From assembly GCA_013399855.1 (NCBI GenBank), contig VXAY01012532.1, forward strand, positions 641,441-705,440: 64,000 bases of DNA, in the 5' to 3' direction. The position numbers and the translations under genes were made by a program. This DNA comes from Oxyruncus cristatus (lineage: Eukaryota > Chordata > Aves > Passeriformes > Cotingidae). Numbering within the stretch: position 1 is the first letter of the stretch; each line of letters begins with the position of its first letter. Shown in pieces: positions 10,707-23,494 of this stretch. Below the pieces are notes generated by a model, which had not been told where the DNA came from, did no database searches, and saw only the letters and a program-made list of their open reading frames with translations.

Positions 10707-12955
10707 GTAAGCACCCAGTGATGGGAGTTGATGTAGATGCTATGGCTGCTACCACTCTGGAGGTTGATGCGTCATCAGCCTACTCTAACAGTGCCTTGAA
10801 TTCATTCATATAGGAAGGTGGCAAGGAGAATGGGCCACAATTCCTCACATATAGAGGAAGTTCAAAATATCATTTTAAGTACAAGAGATGGCTAAAGAAA
10901 ACCAACCAGCTGCACATTTGTGAGACTAGAAATCTTCCGGCCTTTCCTTTTTTTTTAAATAAAATAAGAACAAAATAAAATGTCAGATTCTTTCCTAAAA
11001 TATTATCTGGCTTACATATTACAAGTACTGTGAGGCAAAATGCCCAAAAGTTAAATTGTCAGCTTGTTTTCTTTATAACCATGTGGGTTATTTTTCCATG
11101 AAATCAACAATTCTGCTAAAATGGGTTTCAGCAATTTCACTTCTGTACGTGTTCATGCTATGCCAAGAGTTCAGGGACTCAAGGTATCTCTGAAACTAGC
11201 ACTCAAGCAAAAATCATCTCTCACACTAATTTCCTCTGTACATGTCACTTCCCGCTGTCCTCTTTCTTTTTTTGGCTTGAGAAACCCATAACATATTATC
11301 TTTGGCAACTGCTCAGGAACCCTAAGCAAAGCATCTTTTCCAAGCCTGTCCCTTGGTATTTGAAATTTACATGTTATTCTCAGTCTTTCCATTACTGCTC
11401 AGAGTACTTGCCAAAATAGGAGTAACATATAAATCATCAAAATCAAAGACTGGGCCCAAAACACTGTCAAACATTTTTCTTCTGTCCTGAGTTTTAGGGA
11501 TGAAATGTCTAAAGATAACAGCTTTAAAAGGGTCCTCAGAACTAAGCCTATCTCCATATACAGTTAGGACTAGGAGTCTCTCGTTAGGTACAGAACTTAT
11601 CTAGGGTAGGGGACTCCTGATTTGTACGCATAAAAGGCTGTTTGGACGCAAACCCTGTGGAAGATACTACACTATATATACTATATATATACTATATACT
11701 GCTCTATAGCTTTATTTAAATTAAAGTTTAAAAAGAGGATAAAAGCCAATACATTGGTGGTGGGAGGTGGATGTTTAGATCAGATGACCTTCAGAGGTCA
11801 CCTTTAACGTTCAGTGTTAGGTGTTCTGTAATTTACTATTGATATGTATAGGATTTACAGTGGATGTTTACCAGTGTACAGGATTTACCAGTGCTGTCTC
11901 CAACCTTATTAATTTCATGCAACAGGAATGAGTTGCAAAGATAAGTAGAGATATGTACAACAGCATCTTTCCTATTGTGTCAAGTGGCAAGTGGAGAGGA
12001 CCTCCAAGTCATAACTACAGTTCATAAGATTTTTCAAAATCAATAATAAAAAAATTAATTTTGAAAAAGTTTCAGTTTTAAGATCCATGTAAATTTATTA
12101 ATTTCTAAATGCCTCCCACTGCTTACACTACTATACATCTGGGCTTTATTCCCATCAAATCATACACATTTTGAAAGAGTCCCGTTTTGTAACAGTACAA
12201 AAACCTGGATATAACTGAAATATGTGAAGCAAGTCCTAACGACCAAGTTGAAAGATAATAGGTTTCCAATGCCCCATGTTAAATTGGTCATGTATATTTT
12301 TATCTGTGGAAATTGTGTCTTAATCACTAACTTATGACATTTTAGCAATTTTACTTTCCATTAATTCAATGTCTATGCATCTAATAACAACCTGCTGTTA
12401 ATTAAAATCTCAGTGAAAAACCTTATACAGGCAAGATTTCATCAGATCTAATACAAACTTATGCATTACTTTGGCTCACTTAAATGAGGTTGTTGTCCAA
12501 GTTTTCTTATTTGAATGAATCTGTTGAGTGACTCGTGTGTTCCTACTTCTGACTGGCAGAGCAGGATTGCTTCTCTTTGAAATTTAGGGTCATGATCCTA
12601 TGCATAAACCTGATGTCTGCACGTTGTGCTTCAGCTTCTGTGGTATTGCTTGTACATTTAAGGTTCCAGCTCCACTACTCTCCAGACTTACCCTTCTTCC
12701 TATTATACTGGTCATAGATGTTCTTGGGAGTCACAGCAGAAAAGGAACAAAGATGTTATGATTTTGTTTGCTTATGTATAATTATAAGCAAAATGTCACA
12801 TCAACAAAAAAATGAAAACAAAGTGTTGGCAATAAACAAGAATAGTTTAGGATGTTCAGACTACTTCTGTAGATTTTCCTGGTCCAGTATCTGCGGGTCT
12901 GCTTCAACAGGGAAATGAGGCAGGAAATAAGGGGGATCTTTGCACAGGCTATGCC
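10707..12955. other. AT-rich stretch, no supported gene
   Basis: It holds an alternating A/T palindromic patch at about 11665-11700 and a short CR1 tail remnant (listed separately). Otherwise nothing was recognised. Confidence 0.55.
11773..11835 (+). mobile_element. Short CR1 3'-tail remnant
   Basis: GATCAGATGACCTTCAGAGGTCACC followed by a degraded tail is the last ~60 bp of a plus-strand CR1 3' end. Too short to subclassify. Confidence 0.55.
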
Positions 12956-13265
12956 TCCACTATCAGAATGTGGTCCCACAGGGTCTGAGCACTGCTAGCA
13001 GAGCTGGGGGCTTGTGATAGGGTTCAGTGCCAGCTCCAGAAAGAGTGAAGGTGTAAATAAAGTCCGTCATATCTCCAGGGTCCATACTGGGAACACAATG
13101 AGTAGGAGCTGGAGAGAGGCTTGTAGCAGAGGCAACATAGATCAATCCCAGGGCTGGAGGCAAGGATCCCTCTACTCAGACCTGAGCTGAAATGGGGCTC
13201 CTGGGTGCATGAGCAGCAGTAGGAGTGCTCAGAGCAATTAAGGACTCTCTGTTCACTCAAGGCCC
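12956..13265. repeat. Unclassified GC-shifted block, probably an old interspersed repeat
   Basis: About 310 bp of clearly higher GC with abrupt edges inside AT-rich DNA. Open frames on the minus strand have no motif I recognise and no splice context. Its texture (CAGCTCC/CTGGAG-rich) is like retroviral or SINE-like relics in bird genomes, but I cannot name it. Confidence 0.4.
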
Positions 13266-13269
13266 TGAC

Positions 13270-13955
13270 AAATACCTGCCTCTATTTCTTGTGTCTAGAA
13301 ACATTTTATCTTCTGCAAATCTATATTCTTTACCATTTACGTAAGAAGCCAGTACAGAAGACTGTTCTTGGCTTGTCTTAGAATTTATATTTACACACAG
13401 TAAAGGGTTTTACACCCAAGCTATAGCTGCAAGCATTACTATGGGGTCCCCAGGTAACTGTTTGGGTGAGGTTTTTTCTTATTTATCTTGGTAGGTTGCT
13501 GAAAGACTGCCTTTCTTCTCTGTTTGTGGTGTTTCAGCAATAGCTGCTCAACAGGCTGGCAAAGTTTCTTGTGTCCTGTTTACCTTTGACTCAGTCTAAG
13601 ATGAAAGAAGTAGTGTATCAGAGAAAGAAAAAAGGGATATAAAATCTCCCAAACCTCAAGTAGACTGTAGATCATACATTTATTCTAACACTAAGACCTG
13701 AAGGCCTAATTTTTTATGAAAAACTCACTTGTACATGCTCCTTTGTCATTAGTTCAACTAAGATCAATTTAATAATTACATAAAATGTCAAGTAGTGTGT
13801 CAGCTATTGACAGAGTAAATTCTATGTCTGCTCTGAATACTTCAAAGGCTTAAGTAATTAGCTTGTAATAAATTATATATGTAAGCTACACTTGATTCAG
13901 ACACATTAACAGTAAAAGTACTTTACTTAATAAAGAAAAAAAAGAGGGAGTAACT
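13270..13955. other. AT-rich stretch, nothing recognised
   Basis: No repeat or exon was recognised between two GC-shifted blocks. Confidence 0.5.
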
Positions 13956-13959
13956 TTTC

Positions 13960-14840
13960 ACATTACTTGCAGTTATGTTCAGGTTATTACAATTATTAGA
14001 AATATGCCCGTGCCTGAATTCAGGTGCTGGTCAATAGTACAGATTTTATTTAACAGTAAATGTCAGGCAGTAAGAGAGAGAGACAGAAAGAATAGGGAAA
14101 AGGAGGAGGGGTTGAAGGAAGAGTGACGGAGAGAGACTAAACAGAAAATGTATCACCACTCTGTGAAACCCAGAAGTGTCCTGTGGGTCCTCTGCTTAGT
14201 TGTGATGGTCCTGCAAAACATAAAATCCACCTGGGGCTTCCACCACTACCTCGATGGGTATGAACTGTGACTACCACTTCAACCAACAAACATCAAAGCT
14301 ACAACAAACTCTTGTCGCTGGATCCAGTGGGTGTCTTGTGGGTCCTTCCAGTCACCTGGGGGATCCGCAGCCCTGCTCTGGCTGCCTGTACCAGCACTGC
14401 AGCCTCACTCCAGCACCATGCAAGTGTCTGCCAGCATCCAATCCCAGCTATCTCCCGTTTCTGCTAGTGCTGACTCTCCAACCTTTTGTGCCAAGTTTTC
14501 TGGCCGTGGGGGAGGTGAACCACGCAGAAGGGCAGCCCATCTTGTCTCTGTCCTGTGGCCACATTTGTTTTTTCCAGGTGAGGAAGGCCACCTGTCATCT
14601 TGATTTGGCCTGGTGGGTGGGGCTTGGGAAATTTCTCCTTACCAGTTGGTTTAACCTAGTTTTATCAGTATTGTTGTTAGCATTTCTTCTTGGTAAATAC
14701 TTATCTTTTCTCTTACAGGTGGGTGTATTTATTCTCTCTCTCTGTTTTGGAGAAACCAGGGGTATTGAATCCAAAGGAGGAGATTTCTGTCCAAGCTCTC
14801 TGCCCCTCCCATTTCCCACTTTTACTAATGCATAAAACAC
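13960..14840 (-). mobile_element. Possible degraded retroviral LTR
   Basis: This ~880-bp block has abrupt edges. The right part (14160-14620) is GC-rich and the left part (13960-14120) is purine-rich on the plus strand. Read on the minus strand it has an AATAAA at 14050-14045 followed by a GT/A-rich run, the order expected for an LTR U3-R-U5. It carries a partial internal repetition around a 'TGTGGGTCCT' motif (near 14180 and 14335). Long open frames cross the plus strand (for example 14254-14835), but they reflect the base composition and not a gene. No clean TG...CA ends or target duplication were found. Confidence 0.4.
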
Positions 14841-14844
14841 AATG

Positions 14845-16330
14845 AATCTTTCATAGGACCCACAATGAATCTTTCAGAGGACTCAAAATGTAACATCCTA
14901 ATTAGATATACAATGCAATACCCTACAGGAATTCTTGAATGGTCGCTAAAACTGTATCTCTTTGGAATGATATGCAGGATATAAGATCTTGATTTGCTAA
15001 AGGACATCAATACAAGTTTTAAATGCACATGTCTACATCAAGGATAGCAGCCCAGGGACATTTTAAAACCCATGGATGCAAACTGATATTTTCAAACACT
15101 GCTACATTCAACTTATTTTATGTGTCAGGCCTCGACACATAGAGGACAATGTATCTACTTAAAAATTAGTCCTCTAGAGTCAATTTAGGCACCTGAAGAG
15201 TCTTTGAGTTACCTGCACAAGGGTGCATTACAGAAATTAGAGTCTTTCTTTCAGCAACACCTAAAGACTGGATTGGGTACTATATTTCATCTAAAATGGC
15301 TATTGAAAAATTTGCTTAGATACCTGATATTTGCTTACTTAGATTCTAATCATGGAAACATTTAGGACCTAAAAACCGAATTGCTACAACCAGCATTCTC
15401 TAGAAGTCTTCAAGCACTTTAGTTTTCATTATCAGAGATTCCATTAAGTCAAGAGCCCTGTCTGCAGTTATTTGGCCACAAGCTTTGTAATTAAAAGCTC
15501 ATTGCCACTCCAACTCACAGCCAAATTTTAGATATCACAGTTTTGAGTTTCTAGGTCCAAAGCTGGGGAAGATAGGGATGGATATGCAAAAGGCCTGGCG
15601 GGTATTAGTTCCATCTAAGCTACAGAAAGACATAAGAGAATACCGTTTAGTCTGGGAGAAGTTCTCTTTTCCATAGATATTTCAAACCATTAATATTTAA
15701 TACAGAAAAAAGGAAATTGTGTAAGCCTGGACAGAAGCATGACAGAGCTCTGAAGCATGTGGAAGGGGCCATCCTTTTGCAAATACAGAATATCAGGATT
15801 ATCAATAGAGAGCAGTAAGCAGTATAAGTGGACATCACTTACACAATAGTATTCTTTGCAGTTGGAATCAAAATTTTAAAACGCTCCATAATTTCTAAAC
15901 ATATTTATTCAAACTGGCTGGTGCATAGGGGTCCCTACTACAATTTAATTAATCTGCTTGTTAGAGTTGTCCCAGCTGAACATCTTTTTTTCCTGCCAAC
16001 TGCTCTAACTCACTCTACCTTCTCTGTGACAGCTGGGAAAAAATGTGTTTTATATTAGACTAAATATTAGACTATTGGCTTTGTCTTTTTAAATTTCCAT
16101 TTTTTGCCAGATCAAACATTTGAGATTATTGTAAATCAGAAGTGTATATTTTCCAGAAGCTGAAACATGAGAAAGCTTACAGCCCAATCTAAAGAAAATA
16201 GATGTAAACAAAAATACCTAATTTCCCTTTCAATTGTAGTGGGAAGGTAGAAAATTTAGCAAAAAAAATCTGTGGGCAAATATATCAAAATTTCTCTTGC
16301 CTTCCCTCTGCTTTTTCATAAATTAAATAT
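14845..16330. other. AT-rich stretch, no supported gene
   Basis: No exon with both splice signals and no recognised repeat. Confidence 0.55.
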
Positions 16331-16334
16331 GTTG

Positions 16335-16530
16335 TGATTTATAAGGAAGCGTTTCTTTACTGAGAGCACAGTCTACCACTGGAACAGGCTTTCTAGAGAA
16401 GCGGTCAATGCCTAAGTCTGCCAGTGTTTAAGAGGCATATGGACAATGCCCCTAATAACATGCTTTCATTTTTGGTCAGCCCTGAAGCAGTGAGACAGTT
16501 AGACTACATGGTCATTGTTATATCTATATG
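16335..16530 (+). mobile_element. CR1 LINE 3' end fragment
   Basis: A diverged plus-strand CR1 3' end: the 'CCACTGGAACAGGCTTTC' block, then 'TTAAGAGGCATATGGACAATGCCC' and a 'TTAGACTACATGGTCATTGTTA' terminal block. This belongs to the CR1 subgroup with the extended 'GACAATGCCCTTAATAACATGC' segment. Confidence 0.75.
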
Positions 16531-16570
16531 CATGTGATATGACATGGTCATGTCATATCTATATGCACAC
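16506..16570. repeat. 36-bp imperfect tandem duplication at a CR1 3' end
   Basis: The terminal CR1 block ACATGGTCAT...ATATCTATATGCA at 16506 is repeated from 16542 with a few differences. It looks like a local duplication after insertion. Confidence 0.7.
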
Positions 16571-17515
16571 AAATTCAACAGTCCATGCTCAAATTTTGCA
16601 ACCCCACAGGTCTCTTATATCTCAGAATCTCTTATTTACAGACTGTTTTATGGTGTAAATTATAAGAAATGAGTAGCTCCATAGATCGAGGACCACAGGT
16701 GAGTATTAGCATTTCCATATTCATTCCAAGTTCCTACTTTTCAAATTGGGACCACAATCCCAGACTAATTTCATTAGATTTTTTCCCTGTGTTGAGTTCT
16801 AATTTTTCCACACTTCCTCACATCAGAGACAAGAGATCTTAATATCGGGATGTATCTAACCCACAATTCTTCTAAAATTTGTTTATTTGATTTCAAAGCA
16901 TTCTCACTATACATTTGAATCTCATTTCCTCGATATGCCCTTCTAGGATTATGTGTGTTTGTGGGTGGTGTTTGCAAGTCCTTTAAACATNCTCCTCTCC
17001 TCTCAATAATCAGGGGAATCAAACAAAGACATCTTGGCATTTAAAGTGTAACATACTAAAATCTAACATCTTGTATTTTGAAGTGTAAGTTTATGTTGGC
17101 TGGGATGAAATCCATTATGCAACTAATTTTCTTAAAGGAGGCTACGAATGAGCTGTTAGTTCTGCCATGTCACTTATTAGAGTTAATGACTCTTAGTTAT
17201 TACCAGAAGTGGGGTTTTTTCTTATATATTAAATGTTTTACATCAGTAACAGCAATCAATCTCAGATTCTGATTTGCTAGTAATTCTTTTATCCTTAATC
17301 AGCCTGGCTTCCACTCCACTGAAAAGTAGCTGTTCCTCTCTAGCTTTCTAACTCTATTGTCATCTGGGGACCTGCTATCCACTTGACAAAATCACAGTCA
17401 GTTATACTAAGCTTCCATTAGGCCTCAATGGATTGGTAAAATTGGTAAAACTTCACTCCCAGAAAGGCAATTTGAAGACCTACATGTTCTTCCCTCTAAA
17501 TAGCATTTGGATCAG
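16532..17515. other. AT-rich stretch, no supported gene
   Basis: A single undetermined base (N) lies at 16991. Nothing else was recognised. Confidence 0.5.
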
Positions 17516-17519
17516 CTGA

Positions 17520-18055
17520 GAATATTAACAATTAGACCTGTTCTGGAGGGATAAAGAAAAGAAGACTTTTAATCCCACAAATAAGGGTTTTAATGAAAAG
17601 TTGTTACAGGATGTTAGACACCAGAGTAGTAATTAGTGGGTTAGAACCACCTTGTGGGGAGCGTGTGTGTGCGTGTGTGTGGGGGGGGAAAGAATGAGTC
17701 GAACCTCTTGGAGGTGGGGTGATGTATCCCTCATGGCAGGCCCCTGGAGTCCATACGGGGTACCCCAGAGTAGCTGTCAGTCACAAGCAGCCCAGGAAAA
17801 CTATAACACACCACACCTCCTGCAGCCCCCAGAATCACCTCTGTGCAATAACTTTTTCTTCCCTTCCTAGCTATGTTAACCCAGAGGCGTTACTATTAAT
17901 GCCAGTGGGTTCAGCCTTGGCCATCAGTGGGTCTGTCTTGAAGCTGGCTGGCATCAGCTCTACCTGGGGAAGTTTCTAGCAGCTTCTCAGGGAAGCCACT
18001 CCTATAGATACCCCTCACCTTCTTCTACCAAAACACGGCCATGTAAGCCCAATAG
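17520..18055 (-). mobile_element. Probable ERV-derived (LTR-like) fragment
   Basis: A GC-shifted block whose right half (17870-18050: 'CAGCCTTGGCCATCAGTGGGTCTGTCTTG...AGCTGGCTGGCATC...GCAGCTTCTCAGGGAAGCCAC...') resembles an LTR-type repeat I remember from many bird genomes, here probably in reverse orientation. It includes a (TG)n run at 17661-17688. Boundaries are approximate and the assignment to the minus strand is tentative. Confidence 0.45.
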
Positions 18056-18059
18056 TCTT

Positions 18060-19285
18060 AAAATCAGCGAACATATAAACATCCTCATATCATCCTCAAA
18101 TTATCTCCATTCTTTAAAAAACTAGTTCAAATCCTTTCAAAGATTTATTTTGATCCCACATAAAAAGTTTTTGTTCAGGGTGAATAATTGGGCAAAGAAT
18201 TTTATTGGAAGAGGAAGTGCAACTGCATAGTACATTCACCTGACAGGTTTGGCATTTTCCAGGTTGCAGCTACATGGAAGTGGAAGTAAATGTACCTCCT
18301 TACTTTGCTTTTCAAAGAAAGTCCTTTATAAAAACATCCATCCCTGGGAGACAGCTTTCAAATATAAATGGCTTTATTTCCCCCTGTAGATGCCATTCCA
18401 ACACCGACATATTTCTGATACTTATTGTCTTATGTAAATAAGAAGCATAATTATGAGTAAGAATAAACAATATGTTACTGTGAAAATGTTTTTCATGTGG
18501 CTTTTCAAGGTAACATTTAAATAGAGAGGTTTGCCTGTTGAATACTGTGTAATTATTGTTGTTTGGTTTGCCTTTTATTGTGAGTAAAAAGCTCTCCTTT
18601 TCTACTTTCTAAGCTGTATAATGTACAGTGTTGCCTATTTATTTAATTTTCCATTTAATAATTGTTTTCACATCTTTGAGTTTGCTACAACTAAGCACCA
18701 TTTAGTCAAAAAGCCATAAAAATACAATTATTCATAATTTATTCTCCATCTATTTAGTAGCAGTAAACTACCTTTTTATGGCCTAAAAGAAGTTTGTCTC
18801 TAAATACTAAATGCTAAGTTATGGCTTCCTGGTTCCACTGTATCTTTCCGATGCCACTCCAAAAAGACCTTCTAGCTAAAATATCTGATAGTTGCATCTG
18901 GATCATAAACCCCCACTTAGCAACAAAGATCTAGTAAAAGGGGTTTGAAAGGAAATATAAAAGTCTCTGAGCAAACATCTTGTTTGATCCTTCTTATTAC
19001 TTTGAAAATAAAAAGGCTATAAAGTAGATATACAGCTGGTCAAATTTTTACTGTGTCTTCTGTTTACTTGTCAGTTAGGTTTGAAGATACTTACTTTTAC
19101 TGAAGCATACCTGTAAAAAAAATCCAAGCAAAATAAGCAAAGTTATTTTCTAAAACATTCAGGTTTTAAATCAAATTTATTTGATTTCTAGATCTTTGAA
19201 CACTTAGATTGTAGAAAAAAATTATGCAGAAGTGAAATATTTTTACTCTCATAGTTATTTTTTTAGTAGTAAGGAAATATTCCAC
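18060..19285. other. AT-rich stretch, no supported gene
   Basis: No repeat or exon-like segment recognised. Confidence 0.55.
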
Positions 19286-19288
19286 TCA

Positions 19289-19760
19289 GAAATACAGAAT
19301 TAATGAGGTTGGCAGGATCTTCTGGGGATCATCTAGTCCATCCCCCTGCTCAGAGCAGGATCAGCTACAGCAGGTTGCTCTGGGCCTTTTCCAGCTGGGT
19401 TATGAGTAGTTCCCAGGATGGAGATGCACAGCCTCTCATTAACAGGGCAATCTGACTCAGGGTTTGATCATCCTGCGAGCAGAAAGGTTTATTCTGTTTA
19501 AACAGAATTTCCTGTGTTTCATTTTGTGCCCATTAACTCTTCTCCACTCACTGGGCATCACTGGTCTGGCTCCATAGTTTTTATTTTATCCTGTCAGGTA
19601 TTTATACACATTGAAAAGATCCCTCTGAGCCTTCTCTTTTCTTCTCTCAGCCTTTCCTTGTGTGTCAGATGCTCTGGTCCCACAGTGATCTTGTGGCCCT
19701 TCACTGGACTCTCTTGCACTATTTGTGTACACAACCTGAAGTACCTAACACTGTAAGAAT
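19289..19760 (-). mobile_element. CR1 LINE 3' end fragment
   Basis: Complement of a CR1 3' end: GGCAGGATCTTCTGGGGATCATCTAGTCC at the tail side, then the 'GCCTTTTCCAGCTGGGTTATGAGTA' and 'GATCCCTCTGAGCC' blocks, ending in the 'GGACTCTCTTGCAC' region near 19745. Confidence 0.85.
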
Positions 19761-20257
19761 CATTCACTTTCCTAATGTTAAGAAATTCTGTCTGTGTTTC
19801 TTCTCCTGAGATCCCATTCACACTGTTTTCCTTCCTCTTCTGCTATTGAAAGTGTCCTCTGAAAACTAAGACTTCAATGGAGGAAAAAGGTAAAGATTTT
19901 CTGTGCAGCTTGTCCCCCTCAGTCACCCAAAATAGCAAAAGTTACTTTTGCGAAAGTAACTTCACCCTTCTCTGTCTTCTAGCACTTCACATATTGAACT
20001 AGGACAAGTCTTAATTTTCTCCCTCTTTAAACGAGTATTTTCTAGAGAAAAAAAAAAATCATAGTACTTTTGGTAACAAAAGTTGTTTCATTAAAATATT
20101 TTTCAATAAATCAAAAAATCCAACTATGTTATTTTTTTCCCTTATTGCTTTAGGAAGTGTGTTTCACTTCTTATTTCTTTGAATTTATTTTGCTTCATCT
20201 GATTTGGTTTGGTTTAGTTTCCAGTTTTTCTCTTTCCTTCCCATGTTGCTCCCGAAG

Positions 20258-20476
20258 AAAACGTTTAAAGAAAACAGAAACCTGTGGGAAACTGCACAAA
20301 AAACACTTATTAAACCAAATAAAGGTTTTGAGAATTACCTCATTCATAAATCTAACTCCATACCTTTTGATGTCTCTGACATCTTGTATTCAGTTATGCA
20401 ATCTACCTTCAAATTTGAAGATGTGGCAGAGGCTCAAAGTCCATTTCAGCTGTGTGAGAATAGCAATTATTTGTAG
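20258..20476 (+). other. Weak candidate exon or terminal exon, unidentified
   Basis: A strong pyrimidine tract (20227-20253) ends at CGAAG|, followed by a 72-codon open frame ending with TAG at 20474. An alternative donor (TGT|GTGAGA) at 20454 would make it a 196-nt internal exon. The peptide is coding-like (NLWETAQKTLIKPNKGFENYL, DVSDILYSVMQSTFKFEDV). There is no recognised family and no link to other exons beyond strand. A chance open frame is quite possible. Confidence 0.3.
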
Positions 20477-20479
20477 GAT

Positions 20480-21880
20480 TAAATACTTGTTTACTAAAAT
20501 CAGTTATTTTTCCACACTATGTCTTCCAGAAAGTCTAATCCCTAAAATATGTTCTTAATTTCCCAAAACAGTCCTGTGGTGCATGTTTGTAGTAATTTTG
20601 AGATTTTGAGTCCTTTTAGATTTTTTCACATTGAATCTTCACTGTCTCATATTAACCTGCCAAATTTAGCCATGGTAAAAGAGTTCAATGGACTTCATTG
20701 TACAACAGGGTTATTTTGTTTTAGTGTTGCTAACACACCATTTGCTAACATGAATTTGCAATCTAAGAAATATTTGGTTAGCTCCTCAGATGTGGAAACT
20801 TCAGATTTCTGTGGTGTCTCCATGACTTGGGGTCTTGGTTTTGTGCATTATAAGTAAATTTCTCACTGCCTATTATGATTTATTATGTTGAGAGGTGTTG
20901 AAAGTTGAGTCATGAAATCTGAAGTCTGGATTTGGACCAAAAACACCACAGGCATATATTTTGCTCTAGGGATGCTATGAAAATAGGCCGTTCTGTTGCC
21001 AAATGTATATTAAGAAACCCGCCCCCGCCCCCCCAAAATGTTAACTGTCATAATTTCAGACTCTGAAGGTTAAGAACTTCTACACTAACTATCAAGAGAT
21101 GTTTAACTTGGAGCTTGCTTATTTTACATAGTGCTTTGGTGTGCTGACCCTCCATTGCTTTATTCTGATGTATTTCCATTGTGTAAAATCAGAGTAAAAG
21201 AGTAAATAATTACTAAAACTGTATACTGCAGTTTTTGTTTCAAAGTATTTTAACTGTTTGAAGAATAAGAAGTAAATCACTCCTTGCATATAATTAAATT
21301 TAGGTTAAAGAAAGCACAGAAATATTTGGAAATGCCACACTGATAATTATCTACTGACTTCATTTAGGTCTATGTCAGAACCACAGAGTGTCATTTTAGA
21401 TAAACCCAGAATAATGTACTATTCATTCCATTGTGTTAGTACACCATACTATATGATTTCTATGGATGATACAGTCAAACTTCAGCTTGCATACTTAGAC
21501 ATTTTGCAAAAACAACATATGTTAAAATTTGAAAAATAACTAGCTTTTCACACACAAGCCAATTTAAGACTGTTGAAAACTCTGTACAGAGTTTATTGAA
21601 TTATGAATTGTTTGATTAGCCAACGCAACACACATCACAGATTCAGAATTATTTGATGGATTTTGTAGCTAAGACACCATTCCAAATACTAATATACATG
21701 AAACACTGGATTACATTATTCATGCAGGTGAAAAAGCAGAAAGTTGTGTTAATTATCCCAATTATCCTGTTCTCACTTTACTGAAATGCACAATTAAGAT
21801 CTAGGGCATTGTTGTAATTTTATGCTGGTGGAACTTGATTTTATTGCCTTAAATCCATGACACAAACAGAAACATAAACA
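20480..21880. other. AT-rich stretch, no supported gene
   Basis: A C-rich patch lies at about 21020-21036. Otherwise nothing recognised. Confidence 0.55.
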
Positions 21881-21882
21881 TT

Positions 21883-22857
21883 TGTCATGGGTTCACTTGT
21901 TCTAAAAAACTAAACACGGAATTTTCCCTTCCCACTGTCCCACTGTGTGGGAGAGATGTTTGAACAGGCAGGCTGGGTTTGCCTTGGGTATTTGACTGAC
22001 ACAAAAGAACTGGCCAGTAGATTGACATTCCAGGCTCATGGCCTGGGGAGGGGCCAGGAGACTTCTTTGGTTTCTGTTTTTTTTTTCCTCTCCCGGAGAG
22101 GGGGGGAAGGAGTCACAGTTAGTGGTTGCAGGAAAGAGGAAAGGTGTGCATTGCAAAAGCTGTGAGGCTGCTTTGTTCTCATCCTGGCTTGCTGGCACCC
22201 TGTTTTCTGCCCCCGCCCTGCCTGGGTGGACCTGCTTGGACTTCATCGGAGAGGAACTATTTGGGAAGAGAGTCACCTGTTTTCCCTCCCCTGCTCCCGT
22301 GTTTTTGGCAGCATTTTTTTCGTGTACCTCAGTGAAGGAAGGGGAAGTCACACGGCCAGCCACAGACAACGTGAGTCCCCTCTGGGAAGAGCCTTTCTTT
22401 CTTCTTTTTCCCCTTCCTGGTGAGGGGTAGGGAAGGGCTCCATTTCGGCTCCTTCAGCACACTCGAGGCACCCACGTGGCAACCACCAGAGCCCAACAGT
22501 GCCCCCTGTCGGCCACTCCCAAGCACAACAGGTTCTGCACCTCCAGCGATCCAACAGCACCTCCTGCTGACTGTGGTTAGAATTGCACCAAAAAGTGCAA
22601 ACTGAACTCTACTTTTCATTGAAAGGGATTTTGGGGTATAGGGTTATTGTTTGGTTGGAGTTTTGTTTTCTGTTCTTTTGTTGTTCTGCCAATACACATA
22701 TATCCTTTAATAAAGGGCTGTTATTTTTCCTTTCTCTACACTTTCTCAATCGGAGCCTCTTAATTTTGGATTTACAGTTGCTTAGAGGGAGGAGTTTTGG
22801 TCTTCCTTATAACTCATCCTCTTCAGCAAAACACTTCTGTCTCATTAAACTGAGACA
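21883..22857 (+). mobile_element. Solo LTR of an endogenous retrovirus, about 975 bp
   Basis: It begins TGTCATGG and ends TGAGACA, giving a perfect 4-bp terminal inverted repeat (TGTC...GACA). It is flanked by near-identical 5-bp direct repeats (ACATT at 21878-21882, GCATT at 22858-22862), the target duplication expected of a retroviral integration. The body is GC-rich against an AT-rich background. A polyadenylation signal lies at 22709-22714, followed by the U5-like C/T-rich end typical of a long avian LTR family. No gag, pol or env sequence lies beside it, so it is a solo LTR left by recombination between two LTRs. Open frames inside it are composition artefacts. I see no clear TATA box. 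Confidence 0.85.
22709..22714 (+). promoter_or_regulatory. LTR polyadenylation signal AATAAA
   Basis: Sits about 145 bp before the LTR end, at the position where the R region of this LTR type carries its signal. Confidence 0.7.
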
Positions 22858-22862
22858 GCATT

Positions 22863-23463
22863 ACTATTCACATGAACTAGAGTAACATCATAAAAATTCA
22901 GGGTTTGAAGATGTTAATAGTACTTGTTATAGGAGGTAAGAACATAACCACTTTTAAGAATGAAGAAAGGAAATAATTTCAGTAATTTTAAAGTAAAATA
23001 ATTGCGTAAAAGCCAATACTAATACATTTCTTCTTATTTTTCTGATATAGTTTTATAGACTTCTTCAAAAATGTTTTAAAACTTTATTTCCTACAATCAC
23101 TATTAAGTTTATTAGATATAAAACAGAAGTGGAGGGTTTTTTATCTTTTTGAAATTTTCAACCAATTAAATAGAATAAAATTTTTAAAGTGTGCTACATT
23201 TTAAGGGATTACTCTACATGACAAAACTAAATATTGTTGAAACATTCCTCAAGATGTGCAGTAAACTACTGAAATTGTGGCACCATGTGTATATGGTGTA
23301 GAAAAAACGAGAACATTTAATGTTTTGGCACAGTTCCAACTTTCAAAAAAAAACCAAACAAAACCAAAAACACAAACAACCCAACACAGAAATGTAAAAC
23401 CTCTTGTTAATATGTATTCTTGTTAATAGTAAAAGACACTTTTCACTTCGAGAATAAGTATAC

Positions 23464-23494
<31 letters not shown>

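Noticed and set aside
14254..14835. 193-codon plus-strand open frame, the second-longest in the window
   Set aside because: It lies inside a GC-shifted, repeat-like block, has several overlapping open frames in the other registers, and shows no domain or splice structure.
21902..22619. Many long open frames on both strands
   Set aside because: They fall inside the solo LTR and come from its high GC content, not from a gene.
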